Below, in pieces: positions 45,941 through 56,302 of a stretch of 64,000 nt of DNA. Source of the DNA: Acorus gramineus (taxonomy: Eukaryota > Streptophyta > Magnoliopsida > Acorales > Acoraceae). The notes under the pieces are model-generated. The model was given only the letters and a program-made list of their open reading frames with translations, searched no databases and had not been told where the DNA came from. The stretch covers positions 1,302,917 to 1,366,916 of the forward strand of contig JAUJYN010000035.1 in NCBI GenBank assembly GCA_030737835.1. Direction: 5' to 3'. Made by a program: the position numbers and the translations under genes. Each line of letters starts with the position of its first letter. Position 1 is the stretch's first letter.

Positions 45941-46190
45941 TCTTCTGTTGCTGATGCATGCTCGTCATAAACTGCCACATCGAACCTTCCAGCATTTATT
46001 GCATTGATCCTTGGAGACGGACAAGGAGGCTATCTTGTGCGGATTCTACCGTTCGCCTGATGTCCTGGGGTTGACTGTCCAGGGTCACTGGTGAATCATT
46101 CACAGCCCCAGTTGATGGGAGGATGCCTTGGTCTTGCCCTCTCTTCGAGTTGTGGTTTCTTCCATTTGGATCGGACATTGCGGACACTGA
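45941..46190 (-). pseudogene. Tat-type gag N-terminus
   Basis: Minus-strand frame beginning MSDPNGRNHNSKRGQDQG near 46180 and running into the solo LTR at 45941. It is the start of the gag whose continuation lies at 41829-42177. It begins about 20 nt after the primer site. Confidence 0.7.
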
Positions 46191-46205
46191 CTTTTAGTTT
46201 CGTGT

Positions 46206-46223
46206 CGCACAGACGGCGCCAAA
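46206..46223 (-). other. Primer binding site of the Tat-type element
   Basis: On the minus strand TTTGGCGCCGTCTGTGCG, the TGGCGCCGT type of site common in Tat/Athila elements. It lies between the probable LTR end (CCTCCTCA) and the gag start. Confidence 0.82.
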
Positions 46224-46224
46224 C

Positions 46225-48210
46225 TGAGGAGGTGTTTTCCCCTACAGTTAAACAGATCGGTCTTCGGAGCCCACTAGTAGAATCCGGATCCGAGAAGGTG
46301 AGGATCCTGCACTCAAGAAAGGATTAGGAAGACACCAGTGTGGTGCCAGCCAACGGCCCTCCGAAGAGATGTATCAGTAAGGGAATTAGAAAACTAGTCT
46401 CACGAATATAGGGACTACTGTCTTTTGAAGTTTGAATTAATTACCTTTACTTTCGCATTACCTCCCTTTTTATAGGGTCCTTCGGCTAGATTGCCTTTAC
46501 CACTTTCATTTGGCTTTTATAACTGTTTTCCACTGAGCACTTAGTAGGCGCCTTTTATGAAAACTTTCGTGTACTTAATGAGGCACGTTGTGCCATTAAG
46601 CTCCAACATCCTGCTAGTAGTGGGCCTTAATTATCCGCCCAGTAGTTACTGGTGCAATGGTCTTCTGACCATTTCATCGGTTCTCCTCGTGGTCCTTGTC
46701 CTGTTCATTTATTTGATGCGTAAGAGGCTGTCCAACCAAACCTTTAATATGATCGTGCCTAATGCGTTTATTCGCGAGGTGTAATGCAGTTCGGCCAGGC
46801 CTTTCGCCTGGTCGTGCTCTGTCTACTAGAGATGACATTCGCCCACGAGGTGTAAGGCTTGTCGGTATCGTTTTTTCCTGTGGCTGCTCCGTTTGTTGGG
46901 GAGCCTCCGAAAAAGATGGTCTTTTTGGGCATGTGTGGGGGTTTTTCGAGGATTCGGGTCTGAATGGGGCCTTACGGGCTCGGTCGGATCGTCTCTTGAA
47001 AAGGGGGGAGGGGTGTGGTTCCTTGCTGAGGTGCCCGACAGCTCCTAAGGAGGATTCAGGGGTGGTTGTGATCACCACCTGCTTTATCAAAAAGTAGGAA
47101 AAGTTGGGTGTTGCTATTGATCGCCTTCATAGGGGGATTGTAGATTCTTCGCTGTGAGATACGGGCCTACTGCACACAGAGGTGAAAACGGGGAATCCTT
47201 TTCTGCTCCGGGACTTGACAAAGGGAGGTTTAAAAAAGAGAGGGGGTGAGGGAGGGCCGGCTAGTAGGGTTTAGCCATTTGGAGGGGGACGGCTAGTTGT
47301 GATTAGCCATCTAGGTCTTGGGTATGAAAAGGATTAGGGTTTTGGCAGAGGTTAAGCTAGGTTTAACCTGGGTTTTGGAGAGGGGATTGGGACAGTGGAT
47401 TTATGTAGGGAATGGGTTTCTCTCTCTCTTTCTCTCAAGGGGTTTTAAGTAGTGGGTGTGGGGTTTGATTGAGCTAGTGTGTGAATGTGGGTGTTGATTG
47501 AGTGTGTGATATGAATTGGTTATTGAAGATGGTGAATTATGTTGAAGAAAGTGCTTGGACCCCCCCCCCTATTTATAGTAAAAATGAGGCAGGGGAATGT
47601 TCATTGGACAATAGATCAAATTGGATAATAGGGTGGTTAATTTGACCTCCTATTAAATCTTCGTTCTTATGACATTGTCCAGGAGGGGGGCGACTAGTTG
47701 AAACTAGCCGCCCAGTGAGGGGCGGCTACTCTCAAGATGCTGCCTCCATGATGACCTGCCAAATGTCCAATCTCTAACAAGCGATCGCTTGAGACGGTTA
47801 CTAGGTGTAAGCCGTCAGTGAAGGGGAGGCCAAATAGAAGAAACTGCCGCAATCATCAGCATTAAATACTGCTTTATGTCCCATCTCTAGGAAGCGGTTG
47901 GGGGGCGGCTAGTATAAACTAGCCGCCCAAGGAGGGGTGGCTACTTTGAAGTAGCCGCCCTGTTCCTGCCCATTTAAATTTTTCTAAGTGTTGGGGGCCA
48001 AAGTTTCTCCTTACGGTTTCTTTTTTAAAGGTGTTTTCTTTTAGATTCCAAAATGTGGTCATTTCTAAATTTTACTTGAAGTATTTTTATTTCTTTGGAT
48101 GGTCAAAATTGAAGCATCTACAATTGTCCCTCATCGGACGGAGTCTTTGTGCGGAGCATAAAGACTTCGATCGATGATAAGGAAAGAGACTCCCCTATTT
48201 TGGCCGACCC
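46225..48210 (-). mobile_element. Probable 5' LTR of the Tat-type element, first part
   Basis: Sequence upstream of the primer site on the minus strand, with no coding similarity. It is cut by the solo LTR at 48211 and probably resumes at 51856. Hairpins of GGCGGCTA type occur in both parts. The far LTR end cannot be fixed. Confidence 0.5.
47256..47965. repeat. Dispersed GGCGGCTA..TAGCCGCC hairpins, block 1
   Basis: Short palindromes with variable loops occur at about 47258, 47287, 47689, 47718 (degenerate), 47905 and 47937. The best are GGCGGCTAGTATAAACTAGC-CGCC and GTGGCTACTTTGAAGTAGCC. Stems range from 5 to 11 bp. Confidence 0.8.
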
Positions 48211-48574
48211 TATTATGCCTGTGTCATTTGGAGCCTTATTTTTTTTTATCGGAGTCGCTAAAATTTTGGTTTTTAGCCACCTGTAGGAGTTGGAGTACTT
48301 TGATTGAAAATCTAACTGTTTATTATGGGTCTAGGTATCATTTAGTACTGCCTATAGAAATTTCATCAAATTCCGGTTACGCTTTAGAAAATTATGCAGT
48401 TTTGAATCATATCTGGGCTTTGGTTGATGCTGGCTTGTCAGGGGGGGGGGACTATGACCAAGTCAATTGGAGACTGTCACAAGTCAAAGAAGACCATTGA
48501 CCAAGGTCAAATGGTTTTGTCCTATAGCTTGGTTGAGTTGACTTGTCAAAGCTCCCACCAACTCACTTTTTCCC

Positions 48575-48582
48575 TATTTAAA
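48575..48582 (+). promoter_or_regulatory. Possible LTR TATA box
   Basis: TATTTAAA about 365 bp into the LTR and upstream of the CT-rich leader. Matching TTTAAA boxes are at the same place in the 4934 LTR (about 5457). Confidence 0.35.
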
Positions 48583-48954
48583 GCCCTTATTTGTGAATGA
48601 CTTTAGCTCTCTCTCTCTCCCCTCTCTCCCTCAACGTGCCCTCCTCTTCACTCTCCTTTTTTTTGCTCCTTTTGTTGGTTTTTAAGGAGAAGAAGAAGAA
48701 ATAGAAGGAGAAGGTGAAGGTGAAAAGGAAAAAGAAGTGAAAGGTAGGTGTTTGTGCTTGTGTGTTCATGTATTGTTGGTGTGCCTTGTTTCTCTTCTCT
48801 CTATCTCCTTCTCATGCCCCCTTTGCACCCCCTGTTTTCAGCCATGAAGGGTTTGAGGAGATTCTGATGAGGTGGTGGTAGTGGTGGTGGTGGTTGAGGT
48901 AGTCGTGGGTGTGTCGAGAACCCCGCATCTCCCCATTTCCCTCCCCCTGTTTTG

Positions 48955-51466
48955 GTAAGGCAGCTCTCTGTCTTTTAAAGATCTCAGTGAATCTAGTATT
49001 TAGAGGCACATTTGTAGGATTATGTCTTCATATGATATGATCATATATGTGTCTAGTTGTTATATATGAAATTTGGGGTCATTATGATATCTGTGTTGTA
49101 AGTTAGAACCTTTTTTGCATGGCCTATCCAGATTCGCGCAGGAATTGACCTGCTTCTGGAAATAATTTATTTCGGGCTTGTAGAGGAAAAATTAGGTTAT
49201 AATGTCTGCAGGGATTATGATCCCAGAATGTCAAATAATGTGTATGATTTATTTCATAATCTTTGGATGTGTATTAGGAGTTGTGGAGATCAAATAGTAG
49301 GGCTGGTTGTAGCAGGTTTAGCAGTTTTGTTCGATTGTGTGTCAAGGAGTTGTTATGCATGTTGTGGAAAGTATTAGGAGTTAGGGCCTTCATGAAGTAG
49401 GCTAATATGCGGGTCAAAAGGTTCCATATTTTAATTGTGGATCATTGGTTTGTCTTGCAGATCTCGTAGACCAGACGCGCGGCAATCCGGGTATCGGTGA
49501 GTGGTTCGATCCAACCCTTCAGGAAGCATTGGATGCACATAGTCGTGCGTCGCGCATCCGTTGGGCACCCTGACTACACTACTTATTTAGATAAGTAGTA
49601 TGGTCATGTCTAACCCATAATATGCTAGATATTTGCATGCTAGGTTAGTATAGCTCGTATATTGTGTAGAACCCCCTTATTCTATCTACCATATACTTGC
49701 CAATGTATCATATTCATGTGTGAATTATTATGTTTGCATGCGCCCTTCATGTATGGGCATGTGTGATGTGTGTTTATAATGAATGTATAGAATATGCATG
49801 CCTTAGGTAGTCTCTATTTATAGTACTACCTCCCTATGTTAGTAATATCTAGCATGATTAAACCTGGGTTAATAACCGGGTGCATACTTAATATTCTCTG
49901 GTCATAAGACTGGAGGACGTGGTATGGTTGTTGCACCCATCTTGTTCGGGCAAAGCTATGACCAGCTTCTGAAGAGGATGAGACTTTTTCCTCTCTCTCA
50001 TCCTCCCTCTTTGCGTAAACTGAGTAAGTAGATATGGTTCCTACTTGACTCAGGTCCGCTTGGGATTATCGGCATGCACCGGTTGTTGCGCGAGATCGCG
50101 CTTAACCCTTCCCTTTTAAGTTGGTGATATCCAACGCATGCTTAAGTTATACCTTGTGTGCTTATATGATTAATGTGCCTCATATGCATGTGTAGTTAGG
50201 CCATGCCTTGTATGTATGTTGCATGATTTATTGTCTATGATGTATATTCGTGTTAGGGAGTACCCTATAATTAATCATATGTTATCGCGCATGTTAAAAC
50301 TAATTAGGCCTATCTGAAATAGGCGTGGGTACAACCCGTTGTCGGGATGTACCTCATTAGTTTGAGCGTGAGCAATGTAATCGCCACCCTGCATCTGTGA
50401 GATGCACTTGAATGGAATTCAGGAGAATTCATTGTTGTATCGATTTTGTTAAACCGGTGGCTATGGCATTAAGTTGGGCTTACCCGTGCTAGGCGCGTCT
50501 ATGAACCGCTTGTTGGGTTATATGCCTTGAGCTTATTTCTGCGTGAGAGCCGAGGTAACCCCTCGCGTCAGAGCGACGCACCCGTATGGGAGTATAAGAG
50601 TATTCGATGTCATCGATATGTGATTATTGAGCGTAGTTAACTTTCCCATAGGGTTTGCTTTACGAACATGGGGTGCTTCCTCCCGACATCGTTGTGTGTC
50701 GAAACACCCCAGCATCGAAGCTGTCCTGTTTGGGTGCCACCACTTGTAGGTGCTACTGATGCATATCACGGTACACATCTGGCTGATGTACCGATCGTGG
50801 AAGGCCGACAGGTAGAGGCTACGCGGGAGAGGGCTACCGGATGATATTGCGAGCGTGGAATCGTTCTCCCCTTCTTCGGATCCGTGTTGAAGCTACCCGA
50901 CGTTAAAGCTGTCCTAACAGAGGGCTCCCACCTGTAGGTACTACCGATGCGTTCGACAGATGTACTGATCATGGGAGTATACCAGGTAGAGGCTACTCGG
51001 GAGAGGGCTACCGGATGACGAAGGGTGTAGAACAAAAGGTTTTCTTCCAACAGTTCTGTGTCACCCTTAGGGGTGAGGGTGAGGATGAGGTGAAGTCACG
51101 TCGCCGCGTGACCCATTTGTTTTCGTCCGTTCCCATAGTTGTTGGGTCCGGTTACGTATTGATGTTCAAAGACATCGTTGGGCAGTTATCTCGATGTAGA
51201 TAGTCCAGTAGTGTTGTGTGAACCAGTAATTCTGCGTCTCTTCGACAAACGGTGTGGTCTCTCCCTAAGAGTCCCAAGAGTCTCTCCGGGAGTGAGGGTG
51301 AGGGTGAGGTTGGTCGCGCCGCCGCGTGACCTTGTTATCCTTTGGGTTTCTACCCATGTTTTTCCTTGAAAGGAAATTGCTTTAGTATTGAATTGTTGTA
51401 ATGGTGATTGGTTTCCAACCACTCACTGAGCTTGTAGCTCACCCCTCGCATACTGTTTCTTTTCAG
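48955..51466 (+). other. Intron-like splice architecture in the 48211 LTR
   Basis: Intron 1 48955-49460 (TTTG|GTAAGG to TCTTGCAG, 506 nt), micro-exon 49461-49496 (36 nt), intron 2 49497-51466 (GTGAGTGG to TTTCTTTTCAG, 1970 nt). All four splice signals are intact. Confidence 0.55.
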
Positions 51467-51855
51467 GGGCAGTGTTGGGCGTGGAGCTGGAGCTTCCTTG
51501 TGGCGTGGTCTTATGTGCGTGGAGCATTCTGTCCAGCGGGTGGCGAGTGCGAGGCTGTCAGCAGTCCTAGAGTTATTTTATGTATTGTAAATCGTGCATG
51601 TGGCACAGGTTGTATTTTATTTGGACTAGACTTGGCTCTCACAGGACATTGATTGTGTATTCGAGTCTGTAATGATATTTTTGGTTTACATACTTATTGA
51701 TATTTTTACTCTTCCGCTTTATAGTTGAGTTATCAGTTATCATTGCTTTGCCAGCTTGTATGTTATTTATTGGAGTCATTGTTGACCTCTTATACTTGAT
51801 AGCTGATACTTTATATATTGCCACGTCTCGGGGACGGTGGCCCTGGGGCGTGACA

Positions 51856-52439
51856 GGCCCGACCTTCAAGAAGTTCATGGCATATAACCAATATCATTCA
51901 AGGACTTGATTTAGATCATCAGAGGCTAGGTTTTTATCTAGAATTTTTTTATCGAAAGACTGATCCAGGTGGGGGAGTGAGCAACAGTAGAGAAGCGAGT
52001 GATCCAACCGTCGGACGGGGTTCCTATCCATTGTGCACGGAGCAGCCCGGAGTCGGTTTCCTTGCGTAAGGCTTATGTAGCAAGCAAGCGGATATCGCAG
52101 ACAGAAAAAAAGAAAAGTGTAATTTGATTTGGTGAATGGTTAATTTGAAAGACAAAAGATTCAGGAAAAAGAACCAGAACTGAGGAAATTTAGACTGAAT
52201 GGTACTGGAAATGTGTTAACACTTCAAAAGAGTCGTGTTTGATCAAGTAGGATTTGGAAATAAACCAAAACATGGCTGTTTGGTTTAGAAAACTTGGAAA
52301 TAAATGTGTTTGAAAAGTTGGCAAGGAGAGGGGGGCGGCTATTGGTGTTTAGCCGACAGAGGGAGACGGGCGGCTAGTGGTGTTTAGCTATTGGGTCAGG
52401 GGCGGCTACTCGCTGGTAGCCACCGGCCAACTGGGCCCA
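51856..52439 (-). mobile_element. Probable continuation of the Tat-type LTR
   Basis: Non-coding sequence following the 48211 solo LTR, ending with three GGCGGCTA-type hairpins (about 52331-52428). Assignment to the same LTR as 46225-48210 rests on the shared hairpins and the flanking target duplication. Confidence 0.4.
52331..52428. repeat. GGCGGCTA hairpins, block 2
   Basis: Three units at about 52333, 52367 and 52401: GGCTATTGGTGTTTAGCC, GGCTAGTGGTGTTTAGC and GGCTACTCGCTGGTAGCC. Confidence 0.8.
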
Positions 52440-52446
52440 TATATAA
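52440..52446 (+). promoter_or_regulatory. Possible TATA box
   Basis: TATATAA in a GC-flanked context (GGGCCCATATATAACCG) followed by a CT-rich, leader-like stretch and an open frame. Confidence 0.45.
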
Positions 52447-53007
52447 CCGAAAGTCGTTCCGTCTCTCCGAACGGTTTCAAAACCGATTTCTCTCCCTCCA
52501 TTATTTCTTCTTCTTCATTTCAAAACGTAAACATTCATTTTCTTCACCCTCGCTTCCTCAATTTCGACCTAATCCATCTCTTACTCTTGATTTTGAAACC
52601 TTATCTCTTTGGGTTCTCCTTTTTCTTTCCAATCCGAGGAGATGACGAGGTTGAAGGCGATTGCTTCAAGGAGGAAACGGCCCCGGGTGGCTCGTGGAGA
52701 CGTAATCCGAGCTCTTCCTCGTTGGAGAGTGATAGGGTAGATGAGGAGGTCGCGGGAGAGGCCATGGGTGTGGTGGAGGTGCCGTTGGTGGGCACCGGTG
52801 TGGGTGAGGTCGGGGACATGCCTTTGGGGGTTGTCCTAGGGGGTTCCTACGGGGTCTACGAGCAGAATGATTGGGTATACGCGCAAGAGGAGGTGAGGAG
52901 ATTGGTCGACGGCGACCGAGGGTGTTTGTTTGGAGGCCGGAGGGTCGGCCGAAGGTGTAAGTTTGGGTGAGGGTGTTAGTGAGAGTGAGAGAGCATCCTT
53001 GGACGCT
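52447..53007 (+). other. Unidentified TATA-led open frame, truncated by an LTR fragment
   Basis: I do not recognise the product. The long frame (52377-52970) is Gly/Val/Glu-rich in its second half (SSSSLESDRVDEEVAGEAMG; GVYEQNDWVYAQEEVRRL) but has no start codon close after the leader. The first ATG after the leader (52642) gives a 32-codon basic peptide in another frame. Coding-like third-base GC and the leader suggest a gene or a retrotransposon extra ORF antisense to the Tat-type element. A frame shift or an unseen intron would be needed. It stops where the LTR fragment starts. Confidence 0.3.
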
Positions 53008-54183
53008 CGGAGGGAGACTCTTGGGACTCTTGGGGAGAGACCATACCGTTGGTCGAAGAGACGCGGAATTACTGGTCTACACAACACTACTGGATCATCT
53101 ACATCGAGATAACTACCCAACGATGTCTTTGAACATCGATACGTAACCGGACCCAACAACTATGGGAACGGACGAAAATGAATGGGTCACGTGGCGACGT
53201 GACTTCACCTCATCCTCACCCTCACCCCTAAGGGTGACACAGGACTGTTGGAAGAAATTTTTTTTTGTTCTGCACCATTCGTCATCTGGTAGCCCTCTCC
53301 CCAGTAGCCTCTACCTAGTATACTCCCATGATCAATACATTTATCGAACGCATCGGTAGTACCTACAAGTGGGAGCCCTCTGTCAGGACAGCTTTAACGT
53401 CGGGTAGCTTCAACGCGGATCCGAAGAAGGGGAGAACGATTCCATGCTCACAATATCATCCGGTAGCCCTCTCCCACGTAGCCTCTACCTGTCGGCCTTC
53501 CACGATCGGTACATCAGCCAGATGTGTACCGCGATACGCATCGGTAGCACCTACAAGTGGTGGCACCCAAACAGGACAGCTTCAACGCTGGGGTGTTTCA
53601 ACGCACGACGATGTCGGGAGGAAGCACCCCACGTTCGCAAAGTGAACCCTATGGGAAAGTCAACTACGCTCGATAATCACATATCGATGATATCGAATAC
53701 TCTTGTACTCCCACACGGGTGCGTCGCTCGGACGCGAGGGGTTACCTCTGCTCTCACGCAGAAATAAGCCCAAGGCATATAACCCAACAGGCGGTTCATG
53801 TACGCGCCTAGCACGGGTAGGCCTAACTTAATGCCATAGCCACCGGTTTAACAAAACTGATACAACAAATGAATTCTCCTGAATTCCATTCAAGTGCATC
53901 TCACGGATGCAGGGTGGCGATTACATCGCTCGCGCTCTAACTAATGAGGTACATCCCGAGAGCGGGTTGTACCCACACCTATTTTAGATAGGCCTAATTA
54001 GTTTTAACATGTGCATATATATTACAGGAGAATTATGTCTTAGTTATGTACATGAACTACATGCACGATAACATATCAATTAATTAAAGGGATACTCCCT
54101 AACATGGATAGAAAGCATAAACAATATACATATACACCATACATATCATGCATGGCTAAATAATATGCATACAAGCGTGCAAG
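53008..54183 (-). mobile_element. Internal fragment of a family-A2 LTR
   Basis: Reverse-oriented middle part of an A2 LTR, matching 50152-51290. Both LTR ends are missing. It abuts unrelated sequence on the left and another A LTR terminus on the right. Confidence 0.82.
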
Positions 54184-55258
54184 TGTCACACCCCAGGGCG
54201 GCCGTCCCTGAGACGCGGAAATATATAAAGTATCAGCTATCAATACCTAAGGTCAACAAAGACTCCAACAACAACACACAAGGTGGCAAGGCAAAGATAA
54301 ATGATAACTGACTGAAAAGCAGAAGCATAAGATATCAACAATGTCTGTAAACCAAAAACATTATTACAGACTCGAATACACAATCACTGTCCTATGAGAG
54401 CCAAGTCTAGTCCAAATAAAATACAACATGTGCCACATGCACGATTTACAATACATAAAATAACTCTAGGACTGCTGACAGCCTCGCACTCGCCACCCGT
54501 CAGACAGAACGTTCCACGCACATAAGACCACGCCACAGGGAAGCTCCAGCTCCACGCCCAACACTGCCCCTGTAAAAGAAATAGTATGCGAGGGGTGAGC
54601 TACAAGCTCAGTGAGTGGCTGGAAACCAATCACCATTACAACAGTTCAATACTAAAGCAATTTCCTTTCAAGGAAAACATGGGTGGAAACCCAATGGATA
54701 AAAAGGTCACGCGGCGGCGCGACCAACCTCACCCTCACCCTCACTCCCGGAGGAAGACTCTTGGGACTTTTGAGGAGAGGCCATATCGTTGGTCAAAGAG
54801 ACGCGAAATTACTGGTCTACACAACACTACTGGATCATCTACATCGAGATAACTGCCCAACGATGTCTTTGAACATCGATACGTAACCGGACCCAACAAC
54901 TATGGGAACGGACAAAAAACGAATGGGTCACGTGGCGACGTGACTTCACTTCATCCTCACCCTTACCCCTAAGGGTGACACAGGACTGTTGGAAGAAAAC
55001 CTTTTGTTCTACACCCTTCGTCATCCGGTAGCCCTCTCCCGAGTAGCCTCTACCTGGTATACTCCCATGATCAGTACATCTGCCGAACACATCGGTAGTA
55101 CCTACAGGTGGGAGCCCTCTGTCAGGACAGCTTTAACGTCGGGTAGCTTCAACGCGGATCCGAAGAAGGGGAGAACGATTCCACACTCGCAAAATCATCC
55201 GGTAGCCCTCTCCTGCGTAGCCTCTACCTATCGGCCTTCCACGATAGGTACATCAGCC

Positions 55259-56302
55259 AGCATCGCGTCTCCTCATTTACGACCAATGTGGGGCAAAACG
55301 CGACAGTATCCACAACCGTGCATCACATGCTGCCAAAGATAGATCACTTAACTATAACCATTGGAACTCCAACATCCTGCACTCACTGGGTAGATTCATC
55401 ACGGGGGGTCCACGCTCTCGACATCATCCAGTAGCACTCTCCTGGTGTGGCCTCTACCTGGTAGTCTCCCAAGCCCGCTATCTCTGCCATACGGGCGCAC
55501 CAACAAGCATAGCATCGGGGAGCCCCTCACAGGGCTCTGGCCCCACCCGGGCAGCTACAACGCACAATGATATATCGAAGCGACTCCAGATGCCACTATG
55601 GAACCCACTCCACAAGCAATCGCCCACCAAGCTGCAATAGGATGTACCCAATCCCGATCGTATGCATCACCACTCGCTACAGCACCTTCCAAGTGAGAGA
55701 AAAAATCCATCATCAATTCGATGCTTCTAAGGTATTCCTTGATTGGGAAAAGAACCTTGGCAGGGCACTATGAGGGCCTGATATAGGATATCCCGACAAC
55801 CAAACAAGGAACACGGAGTACCCTAGTCCGGGTCTCAACGATGACCCCGCAAGGCCCCTTAATCCTGAGTAGGAAGGCTGGAAGAAGACATCACCCCTTA
55901 ATGAGCAATACGCCACATCCTCAACACTTGAAACTGGTGCCGCACGCGAACTCCATGGTTACCAGCAATACCGATGCACGGGAAAGAAGCTCCATTATCG
56001 AGACGCAATCCATACCTTAGAAATTGCGGCTAATTCATCATTATCACACTACTAGGCTAGAATCTCCTACCCAAGCCTTAATCCCACCACAAGGGATCCA
56101 ACAACTGACCCTGTTCAGCCGACCCAGTCGACAACTTAAGGGTGGGTCCAGGGGGGTCACGTCCACGTCAACGGATGCGAGGAGGCATGTCAGCAACCTA
56201 AGATAACTTCTAAAACAAGAGTACTCAGATGACAATCCTACGACTCATCATCTATACGACTAGACTTAGTCTTTGACAGGACCATGCTCTGATACCAACT
56301 TT
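55259..56302 (-). pseudogene. Decayed 5' internal region of A3
   Basis: Co-linear with 1474-2516 of A1 in reverse, including the MPPR start with the same TGA at codon 7 and the LTR-derived segment (about 55330-55870). Stops are frequent. No pol is present: the sequence joins LTR sequence at 55258/55259 (CATCAGCCAG / CATCGCGTC) with about 2 bp of shared bases. Confidence 0.82.
56286..56297 (-). other. Primer binding site (initiator tRNA-Met), A3
   Basis: TGGTATCAGAGC on the minus strand, 5 nt from the 5' LTR end. Confidence 0.9.

Larger units (their letters stand above)
48211..51855 (+). mobile_element. Solo LTR, family A (subtype A2)
   Basis: TATTATGCC (first G changed to A) to GGGGCGTGACA, 3645 bp. 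The flanks GACCC (48206-48210) and GGCCC (51856-51860) are a target duplication with one change. It is the closest relative of the inverted fragment 53008-54183. Confidence 0.9.

Noticed and set aside
46557..47097. Open frames of 75-138 codons on both strands
   Set aside because: They lie in the probable Tat LTR, show no family motifs, and overlap each other on opposite strands.
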